Positions 13,283-19,236 of a stretch of DNA of 30,064 bases are shown piece after piece; the stretch's first letter is position 1, and each line of letters starts with the position of its first letter. The stretch is taken from positions 1-30,064 of IMG/VR virus record IMGVR_UViG_3300044837_000119, one strand, 5' to 3'. The notes under the pieces were generated by a model that saw only the letters and a program-made list of their open reading frames with translations, was not told where the DNA came from and made no database searches. The DNA comes from a virus. The position numbers and the translations under genes were made by a program.

Positions 13283-13323
13283 GTTGTGGGTACATCTTGT
13301 TCCCACAACGGGAACTTTATATT
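13283..13323 (+). promoter_or_regulatory. Palindrome-rich control region before the O-like gene
   Basis: The 316 bases between 13122 and 13439 hold no convincing gene. GTTGTGGG (13283-13290) pairs with CCCACAAC (13302-13309), and GTTCCC/GGGAAC overlap it, so two palindromes share bases. A weak promoter (TTGTTC 13297-13302, TATATT 13318-13323, spacer 15) lies over them and points toward the replication genes. A separate 8-base inverted repeat (GATTGAAT / ATTCAATC) follows at ~13332-13372. Repressor control of replication is plausible but unproven. Confidence 0.4.
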
Positions 13324-13438
13324 TTTAAGCGATTGAATACTCCACCTACCAAAGTTGACATTCAATCTCTCGCAACAACCGGACACCAAGTTTTGGTGAA
13401 ATACGGCAACGTGTCCATACGATGAAGGCAATTATATC

Positions 13439-14263
13439 ATGCAATCTAAAGATAACAACCACGATGAATCATTTACTGTTAAAAGAGTTAAGTCGCGCTA
13501 CATAAACCTCAACGAAGATATCTACTTAGCTTTATCCGGTGAAGCATTGCGCGTCTACCTGGCACTAAGGTTTGAATCAGACTATAGCAAAGATTGCTCT
13601 ACTGTCGAGAAAAACACAAAATTCCTCTGTAATACATCCAAGGTAAGTAGAAGCTATTGCTTTGAAGCATTAAACGAACTTGAAAACCATGGGCTTCTTT
13701 TTAGGGAATCAAAGCTTGGTAGTCAATCTATCTACTGGGTATCTTCGGAACTGAACCACTTCAAGAAAAAAGAAGAACCCGTCCAGGATATGGACGGGCT
13801 CGAGGTACCCGTCCAGCATGTGGACGACCCCGTCCAGCATGTGGATACCATAACCACTAACTCTTTCACTAATAAACCATATATATATACACTTGAGCAA
13901 AAATTGTACTCTAATTCAGAACAACAACGGCAAGCTTTGATTTTCAGGGAAGAATGTTTGTCTGATCCAAAGGCAATAGAGTTATACGAACAATTACCGG
14001 AAGACTTTAAAAAAGACACTTCCTATGTAGAGATGTATGAGGCGTGCGTTTCTCATAATGCGACTAAATCTGAGCCAAAGCTTGTAGGAAAACATAAGCT
14101 TCAGTGTTGGATAAAAAAAGCATTGTCCTATCCTAAGTTGCTAGAGGTACAAAAGAAGTGTTCGAATTATTCTTTTAAGGAAAAGCTAGAAGATCCCACT
14201 TCAAAGCTGTATGCAAGTTATAACACCAACTCAGTTACTATTGAGCATGGAGCACTGTTATGA
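13439..14263 (+). CDS. O-like replication initiator (winged-helix)
   Basis: The 274-residue protein has an N-terminal winged-helix region (YINLNEDIYLALSGEALRVY... FLCNTSKVSRSYCFEALNEL... GLLFRES), the type used by phage O-like initiators. A linker at ~110-145 contains PVQ(D/H)(M/V)D repeats that encode iteron-like DNA, then a Lys-rich C-terminal part (HKLQCWIKKALSYPKLLEVQ). The next gene is P-like, giving the lambda O-P order. By analogy it would bind the repeats inside its own gene to start replication. A short AT-rich tract follows the repeats. Confidence 0.75.
   Translation: MQSKDNNHDESFTVKRVKSRYINLNEDIYLALSGEALRVYLALRFESDYSKDCSTVEKNTKFLCNTSKVSRSYCFEALNELENHGLLFRESKLGSQSIYWVSSELNHFKKKEEPVQDMDGLEVPVQHVDDPVQHVDTITTNSFTNKPYIYTLEQKLYSNSEQQRQALIFREECLSDPKAIELYEQLPEDFKKDTSYVEMYEACVSHNATKSEPKLVGKHKLQCWIKKALSYPKLLEVQKKCSNYSFKEKLEDPTSKLYASYNTNSVTIEHGALL
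13778..13846. other. Candidate replication origin: three iterons inside the O-like gene
   Basis: Three copies of CCCGTCCAGNATRTGGAY start at 13778, 13808 and 13829. Each has an internal palindrome GTCCA/TGGAY; the first extends to a perfect CCCGTCCA/TGGACGGG. They are directly followed by AT-rich DNA (13850-13920, with a CATATATATATACA run). This is the same plan as lambda ori: initiator-binding repeats then an unwinding region, inside the initiator gene. Confidence 0.65.
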
Positions 14264-15159
14264 CAAACACAGTGACCCAGATAAACCACTACGTTGACAA
14301 GCAACAAATAGCAAGAATGTTTATGGAATTTAAGGGAAGATATTTTCATGCTTGGACATCAATAGCCAAGACTGATCAAGATATTGAATTTTTTATTAAT
14401 CTTTGGTTTCAAGAACTAAGGAATTTCACTATAGGGCAACTTTACAGGGCAAAGACAGAAGCGTTTTTAATATATGAAAATTTTCCTCCTAAGCTTGGTG
14501 AGCTTGTATCTCTATGCCTTAAAGCTAGTGGAATGCCAGACGTAAGCGAAGTAATAAGGATGATGATTGACAAGAGACTTGACCATCCGATATCAAAGAT
14601 GATCTATGACAAAATAGGTTCCTGGAAACTATCCAATGGGACGGAAAAGGAAATAAGGGAGCAAGCCTCAATTGCATACCAACAAGCTGTCATAGATTTT
14701 ACTTCAGACCAACCAGGCCATTGGAAGCGACTTGAATCATTCAATGAAGAAAAACTGCGTCAGTTACCATCACCTGACAAAATACCCACGCCTGGAGAAA
14801 GCAAAGCCTTTAGAGACTGCATGGACAAGTGCCGAGAAATACTAGGGGTAAAGCTATCAAGCGCAGATAAACCCGCACAAAGAGAATTTGACGAGGAAAA
14901 GATATCTCCGACCAACCGATCTTTTGACCAAAAGTACTATAACGAGTTCCGAGATTATTTGCTTTCCATCAGAGAAGAAGATACGTATATCCTACAACCG
15001 AAGTACGCTTACCGGAGAATGAAGCTCATAGCGGCAAAAGGGCAGCCGGAATTCTTACGAAAGGCAGGATATAACCCTAACCCACAGGGTACAGACAAAA
15101 CGCCTCCTATAGGCTCTGGTGGCCCTCGTAGAGCATATACCAATTATGGAGGGGATTAA
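14260..15159 (+). CDS. P-like helicase loader / replication protein
   Basis: The 299-residue product starts with an ATGA overlap with the O-like gene. Residues ~20-90 (FMEFKGRYFHAW... WFQELRNFTIGQLYRAKTEA... NFPPKLGELVSLC) match the helical pattern of the lambda P / replication P family, with an aromatic-rich F..W start and a PP.LGE...C end. This family loads the host replicative helicase onto the O-bound origin. The C-terminal half is charged and may be flexible, ending in a Gly/Pro-rich tail (GGPRRAYTNYGGD). Confidence 0.7.
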   Translation: MTNTVTQINHYVDKQQIARMFMEFKGRYFHAWTSIAKTDQDIEFFINLWFQELRNFTIGQLYRAKTEAFLIYENFPPKLGELVSLCLKASGMPDVSEVIRMMIDKRLDHPISKMIYDKIGSWKLSNGTEKEIREQASIAYQQAVIDFTSDQPGHWKRLESFNEEKLRQLPSPDKIPTPGESKAFRDCMDKCREILGVKLSSADKPAQREFDEEKISPTNRSFDQKYYNEFRDYLLSIREEDTYILQPKYAYRRMKLIAAKGQPEFLRKAGYNPNPQGTDKTPPIGSGGPRRAYTNYGGD

Positions 15160-15455
15160 TGAACATAGGGCTATGGATAGCCAGGAAGAACTACCTTTGT
15201 ATGCTCGTTAGGAAAGTTTCAGATTACTTTGGAGGTGATGACATTGAATTTCTTCGTGAAAACTGTAAAGAGCTCATTAGACTTCACCAGGATGAAAGAA
15301 TAGAAGCACCTATCCGGTGTTATGAAGAAATCATGCATGTCGTGAAATACGAACCAATAAGAGTGAGAGCTACCATACCGGACAACAAAGAGGTTTTGAA
15401 GTGGGAGCTTGTTCCGCCGTTTATCCCGTACACAGACGAACTTAAGGAGAAATAA
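15159..15455 (+). CDS. Small protein of unknown function, 98 aa
   Basis: The start overlaps the P-like stop (TAATG). The protein is mixed charge with a helical N-terminus (IARKNYLCMLVRKVSDYFGGDD) and a C-terminus rich in Pro (VPPFIPYTDELKEK). It is probably part of the replication operon. No domain is recognised. Confidence 0.65.
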   Translation: MNIGLWIARKNYLCMLVRKVSDYFGGDDIEFLRENCKELIRLHQDERIEAPIRCYEEIMHVVKYEPIRVRATIPDNKEVLKWELVPPFIPYTDELKEK

Positions 15456-15743
15456 GTGGAATACCACGAAGACTTTTATGACTGGCTAAGGGAAATAACC
15501 TGGTTGTTGCCAATGAATATGTCGGTGCATGAAGCTAGAATGCTGTACGAAAGGAAGGTTAGAGATGAAATGGCACAACCACAGGAGGTGGTAATTGAGT
15601 CCAATACGCACGGTACCCCGAAAGAAAGAAGGGACACAATTTTCGGGTGCAATGGCAAAACACAAGTCCATGATTACCCCATTGGAGAGCCAGGAACAGA
15701 AGGCAATAGTAAAGTGGCTAAGCTACCACCCAGTTGTTCGTGA
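15456..15743 (+). CDS. Small protein, 95 aa; last half overlaps the nuclease gene
   Basis: A GTG start has AAGGAG six bases before it. The first ~48 residues (EYHEDFYDWLREITWLL... LYERKVRDEMAQPQ) look like a normal helical protein. From about residue 48 the frame overlaps the VRR-NUC gene for 149 bases, and the sequence there becomes Gly/Pro-rich and unstructured (THGTPKERRDTIFGCNGK). Either the overlap is genuine or the true protein is shorter and the tail is passenger sequence. Confidence 0.55.
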   Translation: MEYHEDFYDWLREITWLLPMNMSVHEARMLYERKVRDEMAQPQEVVIESNTHGTPKERRDTIFGCNGKTQVHDYPIGEPGTEGNSKVAKLPPSCS

Positions 15744-16044
15744 CTACTTCCTGAAACTCAACAACGAAGGAAAGAGAACCGAGGCCACCGGATGGCATCT
15801 TAAGCAGTTAGGGCTAAGAGCGGGTGCTTCCGACCTGTTCATTTATTACCCAACTAAGACGTATCACGGACTTTGGTTAGAGGTCAAAAGAAACAAAAAG
15901 TACACTCCGTCTGAGAGGTCAACACCTACCTGGATATCGCAAGAAAAGTTTATAGAATCAGTGAAAAAGGTTGGCTTTGCTGGGGAATTCTGCTATGGTC
16001 TTGAATGTGGAATAAAAATTATTGAAAGCTATCTCCTGACGTAA
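15595..16044 (+). CDS. VRR-NUC domain nuclease
   Basis: The core from about residue 32 reads ESQEQKAIVKWL, LNNEGKRTEATGWHLKQLG, RAGASDLFI, YHGLWLEVKR and FCYGLECGIKIIESYL. This is the VRR-NUC pattern: an N-terminal E, RAGxxDL with the metal-binding Asp, and ExK two strands later. VRR-NUC proteins cut branched DNA such as Holliday junctions; phages use them late in replication or packaging. The start is uncertain: TTG 15595 has AGGAGG six to seven bases upstream, while ATG 15652 (MAKHKSMITP) starts closer to the domain. Confidence 0.8.
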   Translation: MSPIRTVPRKKEGTQFSGAMAKHKSMITPLESQEQKAIVKWLSYHPVVRDYFLKLNNEGKRTEATGWHLKQLGLRAGASDLFIYYPTKTYHGLWLEVKRNKKYTPSERSTPTWISQEKFIESVKKVGFAGEFCYGLECGIKIIESYLLT

Positions 16045-16102
16045 TTTTTCCCATTATTAACTTCCTTAGTTAGTCGCTCAAATCCTTGTTGGTTGTTCTT
16101 TG

Positions 16103-16122
16103 TGGCCCTTCAACGAGGGCCA
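16103..16122. terminator. Hairpin between convergent genes
   Basis: TGGCCCT (16103-16109) pairs perfectly with AGGGCCA (16116-16122) around a 6-base loop. It lies between the stop of the nuclease gene (16044) and the end of a leftward gene (16134). Only short, mixed T-runs follow, so termination would be moderate. Confidence 0.5.
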
Positions 16123-16133
16123 TGAAGTTTAGT

Positions 16134-16322
16134 CTAGATGTTGTGTTCTCTCCAGTCACTTAGAGCCCATCTTGCTTCTTTGCGACACTCTTGTACATCT
16201 TCAAACATTTTCGCCTGGGATGCTACCTCGTCCCCGTATTCGTCAAATATTGACCATCCCCATAAATCGGTTTCGCTTTTGTTTCTTGCTGCTTGAAGCC
16301 AGACATCCATTTTGTGTTTCAT
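16134..16322 (-). CDS. Small protein of unknown function, 62 aa
   Basis: The product (MKHKMDVWLQAARNKSETDL... CRKEARWALSDWREHNI) is charged, helical and Trp-rich, with no membrane segment. It follows the membrane peptide gene by one base. No family is recognised. Confidence 0.55.
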   Translation of the reverse strand: MKHKMDVWLQAARNKSETDLWGWSIFDEYGDEVASQAKMFEDVQECRKEARWALSDWREHNI

Positions 16323-16323
16323 T

Positions 16324-16479
16324 TTAAAATCCCCAGTGCTTAAGCAAAATAGGAACTACAATGCCTGAAAGTATCAAACCAAGGCCTGCGTTCATTTTTA
16401 GGTTTATCTTTTTGTTCAGAATCTCTAGCATTCTTATTCTTACTTCGTGATCTATGTAGTTTTCTTGTGTTTTGTCCAT
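16324..16479 (-). CDS. Small C-terminally anchored membrane protein, 51 aa
   Basis: The ORF (MDKTQENYIDHEVRIRMLEI...) has a charged, helical N-terminus and a single membrane segment (AGLGLILSGIVVPILL) at the C-terminus, ending KHWGF. The layout is like the XhlA-type protein at 6141-6371. GGAG lies seven bases before ATG 16479, and a consensus promoter lies upstream. It sits back-to-back with the endolysin gene, so a lysis-accessory role is possible. Confidence 0.55.
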   Translation of the reverse strand: MDKTQENYIDHEVRIRMLEILNKKINLKMNAGLGLILSGIVVPILLKHWGF

Positions 16480-16515
16480 TGTTATCTCCGGTTGGTTAAT
16501 CGCTTGTATGAGGTC

Positions 16516-16543
16516 ATTATACTTTAATGCTAAAGCAAGTCAA
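16516..16543 (-). promoter_or_regulatory. Sigma70-type promoter for the two leftward small genes
   Basis: On the minus strand TTGACT (16538-16543) and a perfect TATAAT (16516-16521) are 16 bases apart. An inverted repeat AATGCT/AGCATT (16526-16531 and 16543-16548) overlaps the -35 box and could be an operator. Confidence 0.7.
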
Positions 16544-16581
16544 GCATTTTAGTTATATAAATATGAAAATAATTATGTATA

Positions 16582-16609
16582 GTGACATTTATTTTGCATG
16601 TGCTAGTAT
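16582..16609 (+). promoter_or_regulatory. Possible promoter for the endolysin gene
   Basis: GTGACA (16582-16587) and TAGTAT (16604-16609) have a 16-base spacer and lie 29 bases before the start at 16638. The boxes are imperfect. It diverges from the promoter at 16516-16543. Confidence 0.4.
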
Positions 16610-16637
16610 TTACTTAATAAAACCTTAAGGATTGAGA

Positions 16638-17048
16638 GTGCCAAAGTTTTCCCAAGAGTCATTTTCTAAGTTAGCGACATGCCATATGGACTTACAGGCC
16701 TTGTTTTATGAAGTTATCAAGAGCTTTGATTGCATGATTCTTGAGGGCTACAGAAACCAGTTTGATCAGGACTTGGCATTCAAAGAAAAACGTAGTCACC
16801 TGCAATGGCCTAACGGTAAACATAACGGACAGCCTTCTATGGCCGTAGATGTGACGCCATTCCCTGTAGATTTCAATAATATTAAACGAATCTACTGGTT
16901 TGGAGGGTACGTAATGGGTATCGCACAAAAGTTGAAGGATGAGGGCAAAATGACCCATTCTGTGAGATTCGGAGGGGATTGCGACAGAGACTATCATATC
17001 GATGACCAAGCCTTTTATGATTTACAACATTTTGAGCTAGTTGAATAA
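16638..17048 (+). CDS. M15-type peptidoglycan peptidase (endolysin)
   Basis: A GTG start at 16638 is chosen because AAGGA lies six bases upstream; the TTG at 16632 sits on the ribosome binding site. The 136-residue protein shows the L-alanyl-D-glutamate/D-Ala-D-Ala peptidase pattern: LEGYR, then KHNGQPSMAVDVTP (His62, Ser67, Asp71), GGYVMGIAQKL, and HFELVE near the end (His131). His and Asp in these motifs bind the catalytic zinc. Phage endolysins of this family cut peptide cross-links in the cell wall. There is no signal peptide, so a holin would be needed for release. Confidence 0.88.
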   Translation: MPKFSQESFSKLATCHMDLQALFYEVIKSFDCMILEGYRNQFDQDLAFKEKRSHLQWPNGKHNGQPSMAVDVTPFPVDFNNIKRIYWFGGYVMGIAQKLKDEGKMTHSVRFGGDCDRDYHIDDQAFYDLQHFELVE

Positions 17049-17067
17049 AAGCATAATGCGATATAAT
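17040..17067 (+). promoter_or_regulatory. Probable promoter of the terminase operon
   Basis: GTTGAA (17040-17045) and a perfect TATAAT (17062-17067) with a 16-base spacer lie 40 bases before the small terminase start. The -35 box overlaps the end of the endolysin gene. Confidence 0.5.
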
Positions 17068-17107
17068 AATGGCAATATTGGAACAACTTACAGACAAAGG
17101 GAATTGA

Positions 17108-17563
17108 ATGGAAAAGCGTGGCCCAGGCCAGCCAACCAAATGCACACCTGAAGCAAAGAAGATGATGCTTTATGCGATAAGTAAGGGTGCTCCCTATCAA
17201 TTGGCCTGCGATTATGCTGGTGTTCATATCACAACTTTTTTGAACTGGAAGGCCAAGGCTGAAGAGGAAAAGATTCCATCATATGTCGAATTCTTCAAAG
17301 AATTAAAACAGACTCAAGGTGCCACTGCTATACACTGGTTAGAAAAAATAGACGAAGCGATGGAAGATGGTACATGGACGGCAGCCGCTTGGAAACTAGA
17401 GAGAAGACAGGGAAGATACTTCGCCCCACAAAGCGCAATAATCGATGCCAATGAACGAATTGATAAACTTGAAGAGGGAGCTCAAAGTGCGAAAAGAAAA
17501 GGAAGCATTAAAGGACATGAAACAAATGAGGGCAGCGGAGAAGTTAAAGACGATGTCTCCTAA
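17108..17563 (+). CDS. terS: Terminase small subunit
   Basis: The 151-residue product begins GPGQPTKCTPEAKKMMLYAI and continues GAPYQLACDYAGVHITTFLNWKAKAE, a helix-turn-helix DNA-binding unit found in small terminases. WLEKIDEAMEDGTWTAAAWKLERRQGRYF matches the oligomerisation helix seen in this family. A Lys/Glu-rich tail follows. It would recognise the packaging site and hand DNA to the large subunit, whose gene lies ~1.7 kb downstream. AAGGGA precedes the ATG. Confidence 0.85.
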   Translation: MEKRGPGQPTKCTPEAKKMMLYAISKGAPYQLACDYAGVHITTFLNWKAKAEEEKIPSYVEFFKELKQTQGATAIHWLEKIDEAMEDGTWTAAAWKLERRQGRYFAPQSAIIDANERIDKLEEGAQSAKRKGSIKGHETNEGSGEVKDDVS

Positions 17564-17648
17564 GATGCCAAAGAAGAAGGCTATTAAAGATGACAAAAAG
17601 ATGATGGGAAATGTAGTCCTTAAGAAAGCCAAGGGCGATAAATACTAA
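17553..17648 (+). CDS. Small Lys-rich protein, start uncertain
   Basis: The frame after the small terminase codes for a basic peptide (MSPKMPKKKAIKDDKKMMG... KKAKGDKY). ATG 17553 overlaps the TerS stop; ATG 17517 would be an alternative with a poor ribosome binding site distance. Several small Lys-rich genes follow, so a basic virion or DNA-associated protein is plausible. Confidence 0.45.
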   Translation: MSPKMPKKKAIKDDKKMMGNVVLKKAKGDKY

Positions 17649-17658
17649 GGAGCATCAC

Positions 17659-17829
17659 ATGGGCGCTAAATACACATCCAACAAGCCAGACGGCTATATG
17701 TCCACACGAAATAACATCTATCTAGAACGCGAGAAGCTTCAAGAGATTCGTACATTCAAGGAGGCTGGGGCTTGTCGCAATCTTCCTGAGCAAAGCAAAG
17801 AGAACTATGGAAAAAAAGAACATTATTAG
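17659..17829 (+). CDS. Small protein, 56 aa
   Basis: The product (MGAKYTSNKPDGYMSTRNNI... EQSKENYGKKEHY) is polar and charged. It has a strong ribosome binding site (AAGGAG seven bases before ATG) and lies 10 bases from the previous stop. No family is recognised. Confidence 0.65.
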   Translation: MGAKYTSNKPDGYMSTRNNIYLEREKLQEIRTFKEAGACRNLPEQSKENYGKKEHY

Positions 17830-17838
17830 GAGCGAAGA

Positions 17839-17982
17839 ATGCCATTAGTCAAAGGTGCTAAAGCCAAGACCCGAAAAGGGTTTGGTGAAAATGTTAAACG
17901 TGAAATGGATTCAGGCAAGAAGCAGTCTCAGGCCGTAGCCATCGCATACTCAGAGGCTAGGCGTGGAAAAAGCAAGAAGTAA
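17839..17982 (+). CDS. Small basic phage protein, 47 aa
   Basis: The sequence MPLVKGAKAKTRKGFGENVK... QAVAIAYSEARRGKSKK follows a pattern seen in small basic proteins near phage terminase genes: a G/K-rich start, a short helix ending GKxQxQAVAIA, and a basic tail. AGGAG precedes the start. Its role is unknown; nucleic-acid binding is likely from charge alone. Confidence 0.75.
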   Translation: MPLVKGAKAKTRKGFGENVKREMDSGKKQSQAVAIAYSEARRGKSKK

Positions 17983-17996
17983 TACCCTATTATTGA

Positions 17997-18046
17997 TTTA
18001 TTGAATATCCTATTTATGATATAATTCTCACTTTCAGGAGTGAGAA
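17997..18046 (+). promoter_or_regulatory. Promoter and RBS-hiding hairpin of the HNH endonuclease gene
   Basis: A TATAAT box (18020-18025) with a weak -35 (TTTATT, 17997-18002, spacer 17) predicts initiation near 18032. A perfect 8-bp hairpin (TTCTCACT 18025-18032 with AGTGAGAA 18039-18046) holds the AGGAG ribosome binding site in its loop and stem. Transcripts read from upstream would carry the whole hairpin and hide the site; transcripts started at the local promoter would lack the 5' arm and leave it free. Confidence 0.55.
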
Positions 18047-18047
18047 G

Positions 18048-18683
18048 ATGAAGATAATAACAGCTAGAGAAGCTTTTAATAATGGACTTACAAGGTATTT
18101 TACTGGTAAAGAATGCATGTATGGGCATTTATCAGAGCGCATGATAAGCAATGGAAGCTGTGTGGATTGCTTGAAAGAAAGAAGAGCCAGGACAAGACAA
18201 GATATTTATGAGGCTACAAAAGTATGGAGATTAAAGAATCCAGAAGCGCGAACAAAAGAAGCAGCTTTGTACAGAAAAAAGCATCCAGATAAAGTAGCTG
18301 TTAACGCAAAGGCATATCGAGAGAGAAACATTGAAGAAGTAAGGAAGAGAGAAAGAGAAAATGCTAGAAGAATGCGATCTCTTAACCCAGAGAGAGAAAA
18401 AGAAAGATTAAGAAGACATTCTGAAAAGCTAGCCAAAAGAAGAGTTGAAGAAGCAGGCAGAGAAAAGCCTGATATATGCGACATTTGCGGTTTAAATGAG
18501 TTTAAGATTGTATTTGATCACTGCCATACCAAGGGACATTTTCGTGGATGGATTTGCGACAGATGCAATCGTGTATTAGGAATAGTCAAAGATGACTGTG
18601 AGCTGCTGTCAAAGATGAAGGATTATTTGGAGAAGGACTTTGAGCAAAATAACCACCAAGGCGAGAAACAAACTTCCTGCTGA
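18048..18683 (+). CDS. Endonuclease VII-like HNH/His-Me nuclease
   Basis: Residues ~144-175 carry the recombination endonuclease VII pattern: CDICG, then FDHCHTKGHFRGWICDRCN, with four Cys for a structural zinc (144, 147, 170, 173) and the DHCH catalytic core (157-160). The N-terminus (LTRYFTGKECMYGHLSERM... CVDCLKERR) is a second Cys-rich unit common in freestanding phage versions. Residues 60-135 form a long basic helical linker. It sits among small late genes, overlaps the next gene and has its own regulatory hairpin, as freestanding homing-type nucleases do. Holliday-junction resolution is an alternative role. Confidence 0.8.
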   Translation: MKIITAREAFNNGLTRYFTGKECMYGHLSERMISNGSCVDCLKERRARTRQDIYEATKVWRLKNPEARTKEAALYRKKHPDKVAVNAKAYRERNIEEVRKRERENARRMRSLNPEREKERLRRHSEKLAKRRVEEAGREKPDICDICGLNEFKIVFDHCHTKGHFRGWICDRCNRVLGIVKDDCELLSKMKDYLEKDFEQNNHQGEKQTSC

Positions 18684-18849
18684 TAAGTTTGCAGAACCTA
18701 AGGACAGAAAATACCCAGTAGATACTAGAGCAAGAGCTGCCAATGCGAAAAGTCGAGCATCGGAAATGGTCAATAAAGGCAAGCTATCTCAGTCTTCAGA
18801 GGCCAAGATAGATGCGAAGGCGAACAGGATTTTAGCCAAAAAGAAATAA
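18640..18849 (+). CDS. Small basic protein (DUF6582-like), 69 aa
   Basis: The product contains LPADKFAEPKDRKYPVDTRARAANAKSR in pieces (LPADKFAEP, RKYPVDTRARAANA), a pattern shared by small phage and bacterial proteins often fused to or near capsid genes. The start is TTG with GGAG seven bases upstream, inside the endonuclease gene. The 44-base overlap may reflect insertion of the endonuclease gene upstream of an older gene. Confidence 0.65.
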   Translation: MSKITTKARNKLPADKFAEPKDRKYPVDTRARAANAKSRASEMVNKGKLSQSSEAKIDAKANRILAKKK

Positions 18850-18859
18850 GGATGTTCCA

Positions 18860-19042
18860 ATGAACACCATTCCGAACAAATGGGTTGAAAAGAAACGCAA
18901 GAAGAAAGAACCCGAGACAGCACCATCCTACACCTCAGACAAAACAGATTACTTTGCTTATTCAATACGAAAGCCTGAATCACGGCACACTCCAGCTTCA
19001 CGTTCAGGGCTTGTTAAAACGCTACGTGGCATAAGGCGATAA
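18860..19042 (+). CDS. Small basic protein, 60 aa
   Basis: The product (MNTIPNKWVEKKRKKKEPET... RSGLVKTLRGIRR) is strongly basic at both ends. AAGGA lies upstream. Its stop overlaps the next start (TAATG). No family is recognised. Confidence 0.6.
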   Translation: MNTIPNKWVEKKRKKKEPETAPSYTSDKTDYFAYSIRKPESRHTPASRSGLVKTLRGIRR

Positions 19043-19236
19043 TGAACTGCACAGCCTGCAATTATCCATCATCCAGGGTCATTGAGACAAAGCATGATAC
19101 CTCTAGCGACCAGATATATAGGCGACGGGAATGCATCAAATGCGGTGCGCGTTATACGACACGCGAGCACTTAAGAGACAACTACAAAATAAGTCCCTAT
19201 AAGACGCTACCACCCCGCAAGGTACTAGATAAATGA
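19042..19236 (+). CDS. NrdR-like zinc-ribbon protein, 64 aa
   Basis: The sequence MNCTACNYPSSRVIETKHDT then YRRRECIKCGARYTTRE matches the N-terminal zinc ribbon of NrdR: CxxC, a SRVI(E/D) turn, RRRExCxxCG(A/E)R(Y/F)TT. The ATP-cone domain that follows in real NrdR is absent; the gene ends after ~20 more residues. It could compete with host NrdR for DNA or be a general DNA-binding ribbon. Its stop overlaps the TerL start. Confidence 0.7.
   Translation: MNCTACNYPSSRVIETKHDTSSDQIYRRRECIKCGARYTTREHLRDNYKISPYKTLPPRKVLDK

Noticed and set aside
13204-13431. A 75-residue leftward ORF in the control region before the O-like gene
   Set aside because: It lacks a ribosome binding site, runs through palindromes and has no protein-like character.
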